Assembly (NCBI RefSeq): GCF_023195925.1
Contig: NZ_JALPRE010000001.1
Coordinates: forward strand, 558,001 to 622,000
Direction: 5' to 3'
Source: Aquimarina acroporae
GTDB lineage: Bacteria; Bacteroidota; Bacteroidia; Flavobacteriales; Flavobacteriaceae
DNA length: 64,000 nucleotides
Each line of letters opens with the position of its first letter. Position 1 is the first letter of the stretch. Positions 16,601 to 24,327 of this stretch are shown piece by piece. Made by a program: the position numbers and the translations under genes. The notes under the pieces were generated by a model. It made no database searches and had not been told where the DNA came from. It was given only the letters and a program-made list of their open reading frames with translations.

Positions 16601-17575
16601 TTATAAACTTGATACTACAGCGTCCACTATCTTACGATTGTAGTTATTTATTTTCTGGTGGGAGGGCATCCAGCCCAATAAAAATCGCATAAAATCAGCA
16701 TAGGCAATAGGATATAATGCCCTCCACTCCTGCTCCAATTCTTTATACTCCAAATCTGGAACAGAGCATGAATTTTTTAATTGAAGGAAATACCAATCTA
16801 AAAGTTCTTCTTCATAAATCTCACATTCTTCTCCAGAAAGACAACTGCCCAAAAAGTAAGCGACATCTTTTACCCCAACACCTCCACCTACATATTGAAA
16901 GTCTACAGCAGCTACTTGTTTTCCATCTTCAGAAAAACAAAAATTGGCAAGCTTTGCATCTCCATGAACTATGGTTTGATAATTACATTCATTTAATAAT
17001 TGATCAATAATATGAGCTTTTGATTTAAGCTCAGAATCTTCCATTTCATTAAACTCATCAGGACGTGTATTTAAATGCCAATAGGTACCTACCTCCCATA
17101 GTCCTTTGGGCTTATGATTCAAAAAAGTAGCATGAAAATGAGCCAACCAACGTAAACAAACTTTTACTTCGTTTAAACTAAGCTGTGTTTTTCGTATGGG
17201 AAAATTCGAATTCAGATCTTCTAAAACAATCCATCTGTTATATTCTTCAGAATAGGTGCCTACTACTTTAGGAACCCTGCTATCAAGGCTACAGAAATGA
17301 CTCCACTGTTCATACCAATTCGTTTCTATTTCATAAGATTTTACTTTTCTTTGATGAGAATATGAAGTATTCCAACCTCTAGGGTGTTTATCAGATTGTT
17401 GTAATGAGATAAATTTTACCACAACAGTTTCAAGTAAAGAATTATCTAAGCGATAGCGAGAAATTCGTCCGTAGCCACTCCAAAGTGATTGAATAATTTC
17501 AATTTCTTCACAATCTGCAGATTTAGTTTGTTGTAAAAGGAAGTTTTTAAAATTTAAATGCATATGAGTTAACAA
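16601..17575 (-). CDS. Aminoglycoside-phosphotransferase/ecdysteroid-kinase-like protein
   Basis: The 324-residue protein has a protein-kinase-like fold: nucleotide-loop region GYGRISRYRLDN, VVVKFI with the ATP-binding Lys, the Brenner motif IVHGDAKLANFCF (catalytic Asp, Asn) and the metal-binding AVDFQYVGGG in place of DFG. This is the EcKinase-like/DUF1679 branch of the APH family, which phosphorylates small molecules; the substrate is unknown and antibiotic resistance should not be assumed. It is convergent with the flavoprotein gene and upstream of no obvious partner. An alternative ATG lies four codons downstream. Confidence 0.8.
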   Translation of the reverse strand: MLTHMHLNFKNFLLQQTKSADCEEIEIIQSLWSGYGRISRYRLDNSLLETVVVKFISLQQSDKHPRGWNTSYSHQRKVKSYEIETNWYEQWSHFCSLDSRVPKVVGTYSEEYNRWIVLEDLNSNFPIRKTQLSLNEVKVCLRWLAHFHATFLNHKPKGLWEVGTYWHLNTRPDEFNEMEDSELKSKAHIIDQLLNECNYQTIVHGDAKLANFCFSEDGKQVAAVDFQYVGGGVGVKDVAYFLGSCLSGEECEIYEEELLDWYFLQLKNSCSVPDLEYKELEQEWRALYPIAYADFMRFLLGWMPSHQKINNYNRKIVDAVVSSL

Positions 17576-17612
17576 TCAAATTGAAAATAAAAGATATTCT
17601 TATAACTTGTTT

Positions 17613-17972
17613 CTATTTATCAGAATAATTCTCAATTACAAAATCTCCCCAATTGGCAATAGATTGAATTAGCGGTGTTAAAGTTTTTCCAAAATCTGTT
17701 AAGGAATATTCCACCTTTAACGGAGGTTTAGAAGTATAAACTTTCCGGCGAATTAACCCATCCTCTTCCAAAGCCTTGAGTTGTAAACTCAACGTACGCT
17801 CGGTCACTGTGGGCATTTCTTTACGCAATTCATTGTATCGAAGGGTATCATTTAATAAATGAAACAGAATTACCGTCTTCCACTTACCCCCAATGATCCC
17901 CATTGTTAAGCTTGCACAACAAGGATATTCTTTACCCTTAAATTTTAACATTTTAGGTGTTGACTCTTTCAT
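17613..17972 (-). CDS. HxlR family winged-helix regulator
   Basis: The 119 residues match the family in length and order: an early CCASLTMGIIGGKWKTVILFHLL (the Cys and GGKW block are hallmarks), RYNELRKEMPTVTERTLSLQLKALEEDGLI as the recognition segment and a wing EYSLTDFGKTLTPLI. HxlR proteins respond to electrophiles and quinones, often through that Cys. It is divergent from a DUF4437 cupin lipoprotein gene, its likely target. On its own strand a TATCTTTG box is visible at 18010-18003. Confidence 0.92.
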   Translation of the reverse strand: MKESTPKMLKFKGKEYPCCASLTMGIIGGKWKTVILFHLLNDTLRYNELRKEMPTVTERTLSLQLKALEEDGLIRRKVYTSKPPLKVEYSLTDFGKTLTPLIQSIANWGDFVIENYSDK

Positions 17973-17999
17973 TTTTTAAACTATCGTTTTTGACCGTTA

Positions 18000-18030
18000 T
18001 TGCAAAGATAATACACTGTAATTAATTTTG
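18000..18030 (+). promoter_or_regulatory. Promoter of the cupin lipoprotein gene, abutting the HxlR promoter
   Basis: TTG at 18000-18002, 20 bases, then TAATTTTG at 18023-18030 fit the Bacteroidota promoter. The opposite-strand -7 box of the HxlR gene (TATCTTTG, 18010-18003) lies between the two elements, so one bound repressor could block both directions. Confidence 0.5.
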
Positions 18031-18085
18031 TCTTTATGCTACTCTATACTATTTAACTAAAATCGTATAACCAAATACCTAAGAC

Positions 18086-18961
18086 ATGGTTTATAAAATA
18101 ATTTTAACAACATTTATATGTTTCATATTCATCACCTCTTGTAATACGACTACAGAGAAAAAGGGAGAAAATACGAGTCCTGAGAATACCGAAAACCCTA
18201 CAAACAGAGTGATATTAAGTTCTGAAATCGTATGGAAAAAACTAAATCCAGCTCGAGGAGATCAAAGTCCCTTAGCTGGAACTATCTGGGGAGATCGTAA
18301 AAACGAAGTGCCAACGGGGTTCCTGGCTAAATTTGTTGATGGTTTTTCCTCTCCTCCCCATATACATAACGTTACTTACAGAGCTGTTGTAATAAAAGGT
18401 ACTATACACAATGACGATCCTGAAGCCGAAAATATGTGGATGAAACCAGGAAGTTTCTGGACACAACCACAAGGAGAAGCACATATTACCGCTGCCAAAG
18501 GAACTGAAAATATAGCCCTAGTAGAGATAGATAAAGGACCGTATCTGGTAAAACCAATAGAAGAGGCATTTGACAATGGAGAAAGGCCTATAAACATAGA
18601 TGTTTCAAACATTGTATGGTTAGATCATAATCAAACCAATTGGGTAGCTCCCAATAGTAAAGCAAAAATTAGTTTTCTTTGGGAAAACCCATCTACCAAA
18701 GCCATAAATAAAGGGCTTTTTGTAAAATTACCTAAAGGGTTTAAAGGACAATTACTGAGTAACGGTGATGTTTTGCATGCAGTAATAATTCTTGGGCAAT
18801 TGAGCTATACAATGCCTGATACTAAGGAAATCAAAAACCTAGACTCTGGAAGTTATTTTGGAGCAAGCAGTAAAACCTATCACGACTTAGCAAACAAAAA
18901 CACAGAAGAGATTATATTGTACCTAAGAACGAATGGAAACATCTATATTAAAGAGCGTTAA
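18086..18961 (+). CDS. DUF4437 cupin-domain lipoprotein
   Basis: The 291-residue product has a lipoprotein signal (ITSC, about Cys18) and two cupin-like halves. The first has [20 protein letters not shown], a [17 protein letters not shown] metal-binding His block and [12 protein letters not shown]; the second repeats the layout with [19 protein letters not shown]. The ARGDxSPxAGTLWG signature is typical of DUF4437. Enzymatic activity is unknown. It is divergent from an HxlR regulator and followed by a TetR unit with its own operator. Confidence 0.8.
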   Translation: MVYKIILTTFICFIFITSCNTTTEKKGENTSPENTENPTNRVILSSEIVWKKLNPARGDQSPLAGTIWGDRKNEVPTGFLAKFVDGFSSPPHIHNVTYRAVVIKGTIHNDDPEAENMWMKPGSFWTQPQGEAHITAAKGTENIALVEIDKGPYLVKPIEEAFDNGERPINIDVSNIVWLDHNQTNWVAPNSKAKISFLWENPSTKAINKGLFVKLPKGFKGQLLSNGDVLHAVIILGQLSYTMPDTKEIKNLDSGSYFGASSKTYHDLANKNTEEIILYLRTNGNIYIKER

Positions 18962-19004
18962 AAGTCTTATACCTGTATTAATTTTATTAAACTTATAAAG
19001 TTTT

Positions 19005-19022
19005 TTACCGATCGTTTGGTAA
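19005..19022. promoter_or_regulatory. TetR operator 1 (in front of the regulator)
   Basis: TTACCGATCGTTTGGTAA is an imperfect palindrome with 6 of 7 arm bases paired. It covers the -33 TTG of the TetR gene. A near-identical, perfect copy occurs after the gene at 19632. Confidence 0.75.
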
Positions 19023-19045
19023 TTAAAATATTTTGTGTACATTTG
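19016..19045 (+). promoter_or_regulatory. Promoter of the TetR gene
   Basis: TTG (19016-19018), exactly 19 bases, TACATTTG (19038-19045). The expected transcription start falls at about 19050, on the ATG, so the mRNA is probably leaderless and the upstream GTG at 19035 cannot be the start. Confidence 0.65.
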
Positions 19046-19049
19046 TACT

Positions 19050-19613
19050 ATGAGACCACAAAAAGTATTAGATGAAGATATTTTATTAGGCTTGACCAAG
19101 GTGTTTCGCTCAAAAGGTTATGAAGGCGCTAGTCTAAAAGAATTGGCAGATGCTACCGGACTTAAAAAAGCCAGTTTGTACCATAGATTCCCTAATGGAA
19201 AGCAAGAAATGGCAGAAGCTGTTTTTAATCATATCGATGTATGGGTTAAGGAGAATGTCTTTCATGCCTTATTAAACAAGGATCTATCCCCAGAAGTAAG
19301 ATTAAAACAAGGATTATCTCATATCTCAACGTTATATGAGGGAGGGAAAGAAACTTGTATTTTTAGAGCATTATCTATGCAGGCAAGTTTAGAATTATTT
19401 GGAGAACAAATAGAAAGTGGTATGAACGAATGGATACTTACATTTACCAAAATTGGTATAGCATTAGGTATCTCTCCCAAAGATTCCACCCAAAAAGCAT
19501 TACAAACCCTAATAGATATACAAGGAAGTTTAATTGTAGCTCGAGGTTTAAATGATATTGCGATTTTTGAAAACACCCTACACAACATCGAAAACAGCTA
19601 TCTGAAAAATTAA
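19050..19613 (+). CDS. TetR/AcrR family repressor
   Basis: The 187-residue protein has an N-terminal helix-turn-helix: LTKVFRSKGYEGASLKELAD and TGLKKASLYHRFPNGKQEM is the classic TetR block. The C-terminal part is a helical ligand domain containing Cys in KETCIFRALSMQ; the group is close to AcuR/YxaF-like regulators. The start at 19050 is chosen from the promoter position. Two matching palindromes, one before it and one before the next gene, indicate that it represses itself and the DUF1348-hydrolase pair downstream. Confidence 0.9.
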   Translation: MRPQKVLDEDILLGLTKVFRSKGYEGASLKELADATGLKKASLYHRFPNGKQEMAEAVFNHIDVWVKENVFHALLNKDLSPEVRLKQGLSHISTLYEGGKETCIFRALSMQASLELFGEQIESGMNEWILTFTKIGIALGISPKDSTQKALQTLIDIQGSLIVARGLNDIAIFENTLHNIENSYLKN

Positions 19614-19631
19614 AAAATTTAAATTAATATT

Positions 19632-19649
19632 TTACCGAATGTTCGGTAA
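19632..19649. promoter_or_regulatory. TetR operator 2 (in front of the DUF1348-hydrolase operon)
   Basis: TTACCGAATGTTCGGTAA is a palindrome with 7-bp perfect arms (TTACCGA/TCGGTAA), differing from operator 1 only in the middle. It lies 13 bases before the ATG of the DUF1348 gene. Confidence 0.75.
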
Positions 19650-19661
19650 CAAAATAAAACT

Positions 19662-20072
19662 ATGGAACAAAAACATCCCTTACCTCCTTTTACAAAGGAG
19701 ACAGCAGTACAAAAAGTTCAAATGGCCGAAGATGCCTGGAACAGCAAAGACCCTATAAAGGTTTCCAAAGCGTACTCCCTTCAAACAGAATGGCGCAATA
19801 GAGATCAGTTTATCAATGGTAGAAAAGAAGTACAAGATTTTCTTTCTGATAAATGGAAAAAAGAATTGGACTATAAGTTAAAAAAAGAGCTATGGGCATT
19901 TCAAGAAAACCGAATAGCTGTGCGCTTTGAATATGAATACAGAGACAAAAACGGACAATGGTTTCGTGCTTATGGTAACGAAAACTGGGAATTCGATGAG
20001 GACGGCTACATGCAAAAACGCTATGCCAGTATAAATGATTTAAAAATAAACGAATCTGACAGAAAATTATAA
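19662..20072 (+). CDS. DUF1348 NTF2-like protein
   Basis: The 136-residue protein matches the family throughout: [20 protein letters not shown] at the start, [33 protein letters not shown] and [23 protein letters not shown]1348 proteins adopt the NTF2 fold and are usually small, cytosolic, and of unknown enzymatic role, often linked to oxidative or xenobiotic stress. It is controlled by the TetR operator 13 bases upstream and co-transcribed with the hydrolase gene 11 bases downstream. Confidence 0.88.
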   Translation: MEQKHPLPPFTKETAVQKVQMAEDAWNSKDPIKVSKAYSLQTEWRNRDQFINGRKEVQDFLSDKWKKELDYKLKKELWAFQENRIAVRFEYEYRDKNGQWFRAYGNENWEFDEDGYMQKRYASINDLKINESDRKL

Positions 20073-20083
20073 AACATCATATC

Positions 20084-21067
20084 ATGAAAAATTTAAAATT
20101 AATTTATTTGTTTGTTCTGGCTCTGGTCCTGGTATATGGATGCCAGGATACCATTGCCAGTAATACAGAAGAAAAATTAGCTAGTAAAGAAATAGTACAA
20201 AAAGCTAATCCTGTAAAATATAAGGCTCTTGAAGTAAATGGAGTAAATATTGCTTATCGTGAAGCAGGAAATACAAATAACCCCACAATAGTATTATTAC
20301 ACGGGTTTCCTGCATCATCTCATCAGTATAGAAAAGTGCTTTCTCAATTATCTGATCAATTTCATCTCATTGCTCCCGATTACCCAGGCTTTGGGAATAG
20401 TGACTTCCCTCCTGCCTCAGCCTATGAATATACTTTTGATAATATCGCCAATACTATTAACAGTTTTCTTGAGCTAAAAGGAATTAGTTCATACGCCCTT
20501 ATGATTCAAGATTATGGGGCGCCAATAGGCTTTAGAATTGCTACTGCACACCCAGAACGTGTTACAGCTATTATCAATCAAAACGGAAATGCGTATGAAG
20601 AAGGTCTTGGTGATGCCTGGAAACCTATTAGAGCGCTCTGGGCAAATAGAACTGAAAGCATTGAAAAAGAATTATTACCTGTATTCTCTTTAGAGGGCCT
20701 CAAATGGCAATATACCCATGGGACGAAAGATCCTGAACTTGTAAATCCAGATAATTGGAATTTGGACTTTCTTAGACTATCTCGACCAAATGCCCACGCC
20801 GTTAACATTGATCTGTTTTATGACTACAGAAATAATGTGAAGTTATATCCAAAGTGGCAACAATATTTAAGGGATCACCAACCTCCATTGCTTATTGTTT
20901 GGGGGAAAAATGATGCTTTCTTCCCCGAAAGTGGTGCGCAAGCGTTTAAAAAAGATGTAAAAAACATCGATTATAATATTTATGATACGGGGCATTTTGC
21001 ACTCGAAGAATATGGTGATCAAATTATTGAAAAAATAAGAGTGTTCATGAAAACTATTTCTCAATAA
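20084..21067 (+). CDS. Alpha/beta hydrolase of the epoxide hydrolase/dehalogenase type, lipoprotein
   Basis: After a lipoprotein signal (YGCQ, about Cys20) the 327-residue product has the oxyanion HGFPASSHQYR block, the nucleophile region MIQDYGAPIGF with Asp143 in place of Ser (the mark of epoxide hydrolases and haloalkane dehalogenases), and the catalytic His near 304 in GHFALEEYG. The lid lies at about 180-255. It would hydrolyse an epoxide or halide at the periplasmic side, which is uncommon for this class. It is the second gene of the TetR-controlled pair and ends at a terminator. Confidence 0.8.
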   Translation: MKNLKLIYLFVLALVLVYGCQDTIASNTEEKLASKEIVQKANPVKYKALEVNGVNIAYREAGNTNNPTIVLLHGFPASSHQYRKVLSQLSDQFHLIAPDYPGFGNSDFPPASAYEYTFDNIANTINSFLELKGISSYALMIQDYGAPIGFRIATAHPERVTAIINQNGNAYEEGLGDAWKPIRALWANRTESIEKELLPVFSLEGLKWQYTHGTKDPELVNPDNWNLDFLRLSRPNAHAVNIDLFYDYRNNVKLYPKWQQYLRDHQPPLLIVWGKNDAFFPESGAQAFKKDVKNIDYNIYDTGHFALEEYGDQIIEKIRVFMKTISQ

Positions 21068-21090
21068 AAACACAATGTTAAACTGCTTAG

Positions 21091-21124
21091 AAAAGCACTA
21101 GTAAATAGACTAGTGCTTTTTTTT
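21091..21124 (+). terminator. Rho-independent terminator
   Basis: AAAAGCACTAGT (21091-21102) pairs with ACTAGTGCTTTT (21109-21120) and further T residues follow. It closes the TetR-controlled operon. Confidence 0.9.
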
Positions 21125-21162
21125 ATTTTAGTACCTTTAACTTAAAGAGTGCATATTATTAA

Positions 21163-22020
21163 ATGGGATTTCCTTGCTCAATGAAAACAATTATTTTACC
21201 CGATGAATTAGACTTAAATACTTCTTTTTCTATTGAAGTTTATGATTACCAAAGCACAACTGAAATTTCAAAACAGCAAATCATACTTAATAAAAACACC
21301 TTTAGTTTTCTCCAGGAAGGAACAAAAGAAGTGTTTTTTGATAATTCTTCATACGCAATTGATAATAGCCAATTCTTATTAATGAAATCTGGTCATTGTT
21401 TAATGACTGAAAAGCTATCAAGTCAAGCAAAATATTACAAGAGTATCTTATTCTTCTTTCCCAATGAGGCGGTATTAGAATTTATACGAAAATTTGATCT
21501 GAAAACCCCGAGCAAAAATAAATTCTATTCTACCTATTCTTATCATTATGATACATTTATACAACAATTCGTAAAAAGTATTTTAGACATAGCTAAGCTT
21601 TCTAAATCAACTCAAAAACACTTATTAAAGACAAAATTTGAAGAAATCATGCTTTATCTTATAGAATTTAAAGGGGTTGATTTTCTATTTTCACTTATTG
21701 CAAATACCAATGACCAAAGCCAGAAATTTATTCAAACTATTGAAAGCAATCGATTAAATAAATTGACCATCAAAGAACTTTCTTTTTTATCAAATATGAG
21801 TGTTTCAACTTTTAAAAGAGAGTTTGAAAAACATTTCAAGAGCTCACCAAGTAAATGGTTTCAAGATAAAAGATTAGAACACTCTGCTTATCTGCTGAAA
21901 AATAAATCTAAAAGACCATCAGATATTTTTGAAGAAGTTGGATATGAAAATTTATCTAACTTCATTCAAGCTTTTAAAACTAAATTTGGGATGACTCCAA
22001 AACAGTATCAATCAAAATGA
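21163..22020 (+). CDS. AraC family transcriptional regulator, paralog group member 3
   Basis: The 285-residue protein carries the AraC DNA-binding domain (LSNMSVSTFKREFEKHFKSS, then IFEEVGYENLSNFIQAFKTK) and is a paralog of the proteins at 6770 and 9538. The second half of the domain is slightly divergent (usual GFxxxSxFxRxFK becomes GYENLSNFIQAFK). A second ATG at 21181 is an alternative start. The PEBP gene follows in the same direction with the shared box between, so it is the likely target. Confidence 0.88.
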   Translation: MGFPCSMKTIILPDELDLNTSFSIEVYDYQSTTEISKQQIILNKNTFSFLQEGTKEVFFDNSSYAIDNSQFLLMKSGHCLMTEKLSSQAKYYKSILFFFPNEAVLEFIRKFDLKTPSKNKFYSTYSYHYDTFIQQFVKSILDIAKLSKSTQKHLLKTKFEEIMLYLIEFKGVDFLFSLIANTNDQSQKFIQTIESNRLNKLTIKELSFLSNMSVSTFKREFEKHFKSSPSKWFQDKRLEHSAYLLKNKSKRPSDIFEEVGYENLSNFIQAFKTKFGMTPKQYQSK

Positions 22021-22046
22021 ACGTTTAGCAATACTTTTTGAGCTAA
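22017..22046 (+). promoter_or_regulatory. Probable AraC operator for the PEBP gene
   Basis: ATGAAC (22017) and TTGAGCTAA (22038-22046) are 21 bases apart at the end of the AraC gene. TACATTTG (-7 box, 22077-22084) follows; its TTTG starts 34 bases after the motif, as at the two sister promoters. No TTG is at -33. Confidence 0.5.
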
Positions 22047-22108
22047 ACTAAACACAATGACATACACTACCACCCATACATTTGTACTATAATTTTAATA
22101 CAAATGTC

Positions 22109-22657
22109 ATGAGAAATTTAATTTTGATTTTAGTTACAATAGTTACCTTTTCTTCTCCCCTATTTGCCCAAGGTACTTTTACTTTATTGAGTTCTGACTT
22201 AGGTGGAGAAGCTACCAACAAAGAAGAATTTAATGGTTTTGGCTGTACAGGAGAAAACTTATCTCCTCAATTATCCTGGAAAAATGCTCCTGAAGGGACT
22301 AAAAGCTTTGCGGTCACTATGTACGACCCAGATGCTCCAACAGGTAGTGGATGGTGGCATTGGGTAGTTTTTGATATTCCATCGAATATTAATGAATTGG
22401 TATCGGGTGCAGGAAATACAAAACTTAACTTAGCTCCCCAAGGTGCCATACAAAGTATTACCGACTATGGCGCAAATGGATATGGTGGTCCTTGCCCCCC
22501 TGAAAGTCATGGATTACATCAGTACATCATTACGGTTTATGCATTAAAAACAGATAAATTAGGATTAAATGAAAACACTAATCCTGCTGTGGTAGGATAC
22601 TATTTATGGAACAATACAATAGCCAAAGCAAGTATTGTAACTTATTATAAAAGATAA
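22109..22657 (+). CDS. YbhB/YbcL family PEBP-like protein, secreted
   Basis: The 182-residue product starts with a signal peptide (ending FA-Q at about 20). The mature domain follows the phosphatidylethanolamine-binding fold: SPQLSWKNAPEGTKSFAVTMYDPDAPTGSGWWHW is at the centre (the DPDAP and GWWHWVV segments are hallmarks) and YGGPCPPESHGLHQYIITVYAL is the second ligand-site strand. Bacterial members have no settled function. ATG 22109 is chosen because the upstream TTG at 22082 lies inside the -7 box. Confidence 0.88.
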   Translation: MRNLILILVTIVTFSSPLFAQGTFTLLSSDLGGEATNKEEFNGFGCTGENLSPQLSWKNAPEGTKSFAVTMYDPDAPTGSGWWHWVVFDIPSNINELVSGAGNTKLNLAPQGAIQSITDYGANGYGGPCPPESHGLHQYIITVYALKTDKLGLNENTNPAVVGYYLWNNTIAKASIVTYYKR

Positions 22658-22972
22658 CGTAAAAATTAGTTTCTAACTAATAAGGCAAAACCTAATGGGC
22701 TCTCTATGTTTTGGAAAATCCTGTTAGGTTTTTACATCTGCTGTAGCAAAATCTACAGAAACATCTATTTCCATCTTGTCATATTTTGAAGAGTTGCATT
22801 TACCAAGGACCAAGACTCAACCGTACCTTTTCCGAAACCCTGACTTATTTTGACCAAAACATTAGGTAATAAGAGCAAAAAATATAAGTACAAGACTAAA
22901 GGTTTAACTTGCTGGCTGGGATTTTATATAAGAACTTTCATTACTTTTAGGGTGTAATTCTTTGAAGCTCTC
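22658..22972. other. Intergenic stretch, no gene seen
   Basis: These 315 bases hold a terminator-like hairpin near the left end and nothing else that I can support. On the minus strand there is an open frame of about 50 codons without a start, plus a second short one ending at a stop near 22730. They could be worn gene remnants, but no family is recognisable. Confidence 0.5.
22687..22733 (+). terminator. Probable terminator of the PEBP gene
   Basis: AAAACCTAA (22687-22695) pairs with TTAGGTTTT (22724-22732) around a long loop and is followed by T residues. The long loop makes it weaker than the other hairpins. Confidence 0.5.
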
Positions 22973-23536
22973 ATGAAACATCCACTTCGCGAACATATTG
23001 AAGAAATTATACCGCTTACCGATGAGGAATTTGATGTCATCTTAAGTTATTTTCAACATATAAAAAAAAGAAAACATCAATATATTGTACAAGAGGGAGA
23101 AATTGTGGATAAGGAATATTGGATTATTAAAGGCTGTTTAAAAAGTTACTTTCTCGATGAAGACGGGAAAGAGCATATCATTCAATTTGGTATGGAAAAC
23201 TGGTGGATAACAGATTATGAATCTTTCGTAAAACAAATTCAATCTAAGACTTCTATTGACTGTATAGAAGATAGTGAGTTACTATACATCACCTATGAGA
23301 ATAGAGAAAAATTAACTTCAGAAATGCACAAAATGGAACGATTTTGGGCAAAAAAAAGTAAAATGGGAAGAATAGCATTGCAAAACAGGGTTCTTGCACT
23401 ATTAAAAAGTTCTACCAAAGAACAATATGAAATGCTTTTGGAACAATATCCCAAGCTTTTTCAACGTGTCCCTAAAAAAATGATCGCTTCCTATCTGGGA
23501 GTTTCCCGAGAGACATTAAGTCGATTAAATTCTTAA
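22973..23536 (+). CDS. Crp/Fnr family transcriptional regulator
   Basis: The 187-residue protein has an N-terminal cyclic-nucleotide-binding-like beta roll (QYIVQEGEIVDKEYWIIKGCL; ESF and IDCIEDSELLYI later in the roll) and a short C-terminal helix-turn-helix, KKMIASYLGVSRETLSRLNS. No Cys cluster of FNR type is seen, and the ligand is unknown; many Bacteroidota members do not bind cAMP. A CRP-like palindrome lies 40 bases after its stop, before the DoxX operon. Confidence 0.9.
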   Translation: MKHPLREHIEEIIPLTDEEFDVILSYFQHIKKRKHQYIVQEGEIVDKEYWIIKGCLKSYFLDEDGKEHIIQFGMENWWITDYESFVKQIQSKTSIDCIEDSELLYITYENREKLTSEMHKMERFWAKKSKMGRIALQNRVLALLKSSTKEQYEMLLEQYPKLFQRVPKKMIASYLGVSRETLSRLNS

Positions 23537-23576
23537 ACGCAACCTACTTCGCTTTATACGATATATTGCTATAAAA

Positions 23577-23590
23577 GTGATATAGATCAC
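23577..23590. promoter_or_regulatory. CRP-like palindrome before the DoxX operon
   Basis: GTGATATAGATCAC closely resembles the classical Crp/Fnr consensus TGTGA-N6-TCACA (arms GTGAT and ATCAC). It lies about 66 bases before a probable transcription start (TTTG at 23640-23643), a usual activator position. The adjacent Crp/Fnr-type protein is the likely ligand. Confidence 0.65.
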
Positions 23591-23618
23591 ATCAAAACTG
23601 TGATTTAGGTCCTGTGCA

Positions 23619-23637
23619 TCTCGAACCTCATTCGAGA
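23619..23637. promoter_or_regulatory. Inverted repeat in the DoxX promoter region
   Basis: TCTCGAA (23619-23625) and TTCGAGA (23631-23637) form perfect 7-bp arms around 5 bases, just upstream of the presumed -7 box. It could be a second operator or a small hairpin. Confidence 0.4.
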
Positions 23638-23675
23638 ACTTTGCTTCATAAATAATTTAAAACAAAAATTAAGAT

Positions 23676-24107
23676 ATGAATGCATTAGAAAAAGGACAAA
23701 GCACTCATTTAGGATTTTTAATTCTTAGGTTAACCTTAGGGATGCTACTACTATTCCATGGTATTGCCAATTTAAATTCTAATTATGCTTTCATTAAAGA
23801 ATTACTAGAAGGATACCATATTCCAACTTTTTTGGCATATGGAGTTTTTATGGGAGAAATAATCGCTCCTATTTTTATTATCATAGGTTTCAAAGTAAGA
23901 TTAAGCAGTCTTATAATAGCTTTTAACTTTTTGGTAGCCATAATACTTGCTCACAGCTCTCAACTTTTTTCTCTTAATCAGCATGGGGGTTGGGCTATAG
24001 AACTACAAGCACTCTATTTGTTTGGCGCACTCACCCTGGTCTTCACTGGAGCTGGAGAATATGCTATATCAAAAGTCTTTAACGAAAAGAAAATGTATAA
24101 CTCATAA
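23676..24107 (+). CDS. DoxX family membrane protein
   Basis: The 143-residue protein has four hydrophobic helices and the family start GFLILRLTLGMLLLFHGIANL (the LRLxLGxxxxxHGxxK-like block), followed by PTFLAYGVFMGEIIAPIFII and an aromatic HGGWAIELQALYLFGAL. DoxX proteins are inner-membrane quinone- or oxidoreductase-linked proteins with unsettled biochemistry. It is the first gene of a four-gene unit with a tautomerase, an SDR-like and an NTF2-like protein, and has a CRP-like box upstream. Confidence 0.88.
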   Translation: MNALEKGQSTHLGFLILRLTLGMLLLFHGIANLNSNYAFIKELLEGYHIPTFLAYGVFMGEIIAPIFIIIGFKVRLSSLIIAFNFLVAIILAHSSQLFSLNQHGGWAIELQALYLFGALTLVFTGAGEYAISKVFNEKKMYNS

Positions 24108-24117
24108 ATTATAAAAC

Positions 24118-24327
24118 ATGCCATATGTAAATATTAAAATCACTGATGAAGAAGTGACCAGAAACGAAAAACGTCAATTAATAGAAGGTGTAACACAATT
24201 ATTGGTTGATATTCTAAACAAGAACCCAAAAACTACACATGTAGTAATTGAAGAAATTCCCATTGAAAACTGGGGTGTAGATGGAAAACAGTATTTAGGA
24301 ACTAAAAAAAGAACAAATGAAAAATAA
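24118..24327 (+). CDS. 4-oxalocrotonate tautomerase family protein
   Basis: The 69-residue protein begins Met-Pro, so Pro1 would be the catalytic base after Met removal. RNEKRQLIEGVTQLLVDIL and THVVIEEIPIENWGVDG match the family. It isomerises an unknown enol or unsaturated acid. The start is 11 bases after the DoxX gene, and the end overlaps the next gene by 11 bases, which indicates translational coupling. Confidence 0.9.
   Translation: MPYVNIKITDEEVTRNEKRQLIEGVTQLLVDILNKNPKTTHVVIEEIPIENWGVDGKQYLGTKKRTNEK

Noticed and set aside
16601..17575. Aminoglycoside resistance gene
   Set aside because: Only the kinase fold is shared; the sequence is of the ecdysteroid-kinase-like branch.
22722..22920. 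Minus-strand open frames of about 25-50 codons in the 22.7-22.9 kb gap
   Set aside because: No start codon in the longer one, no recognisable domain, and the shorter one is split by a stop; at most a worn remnant.
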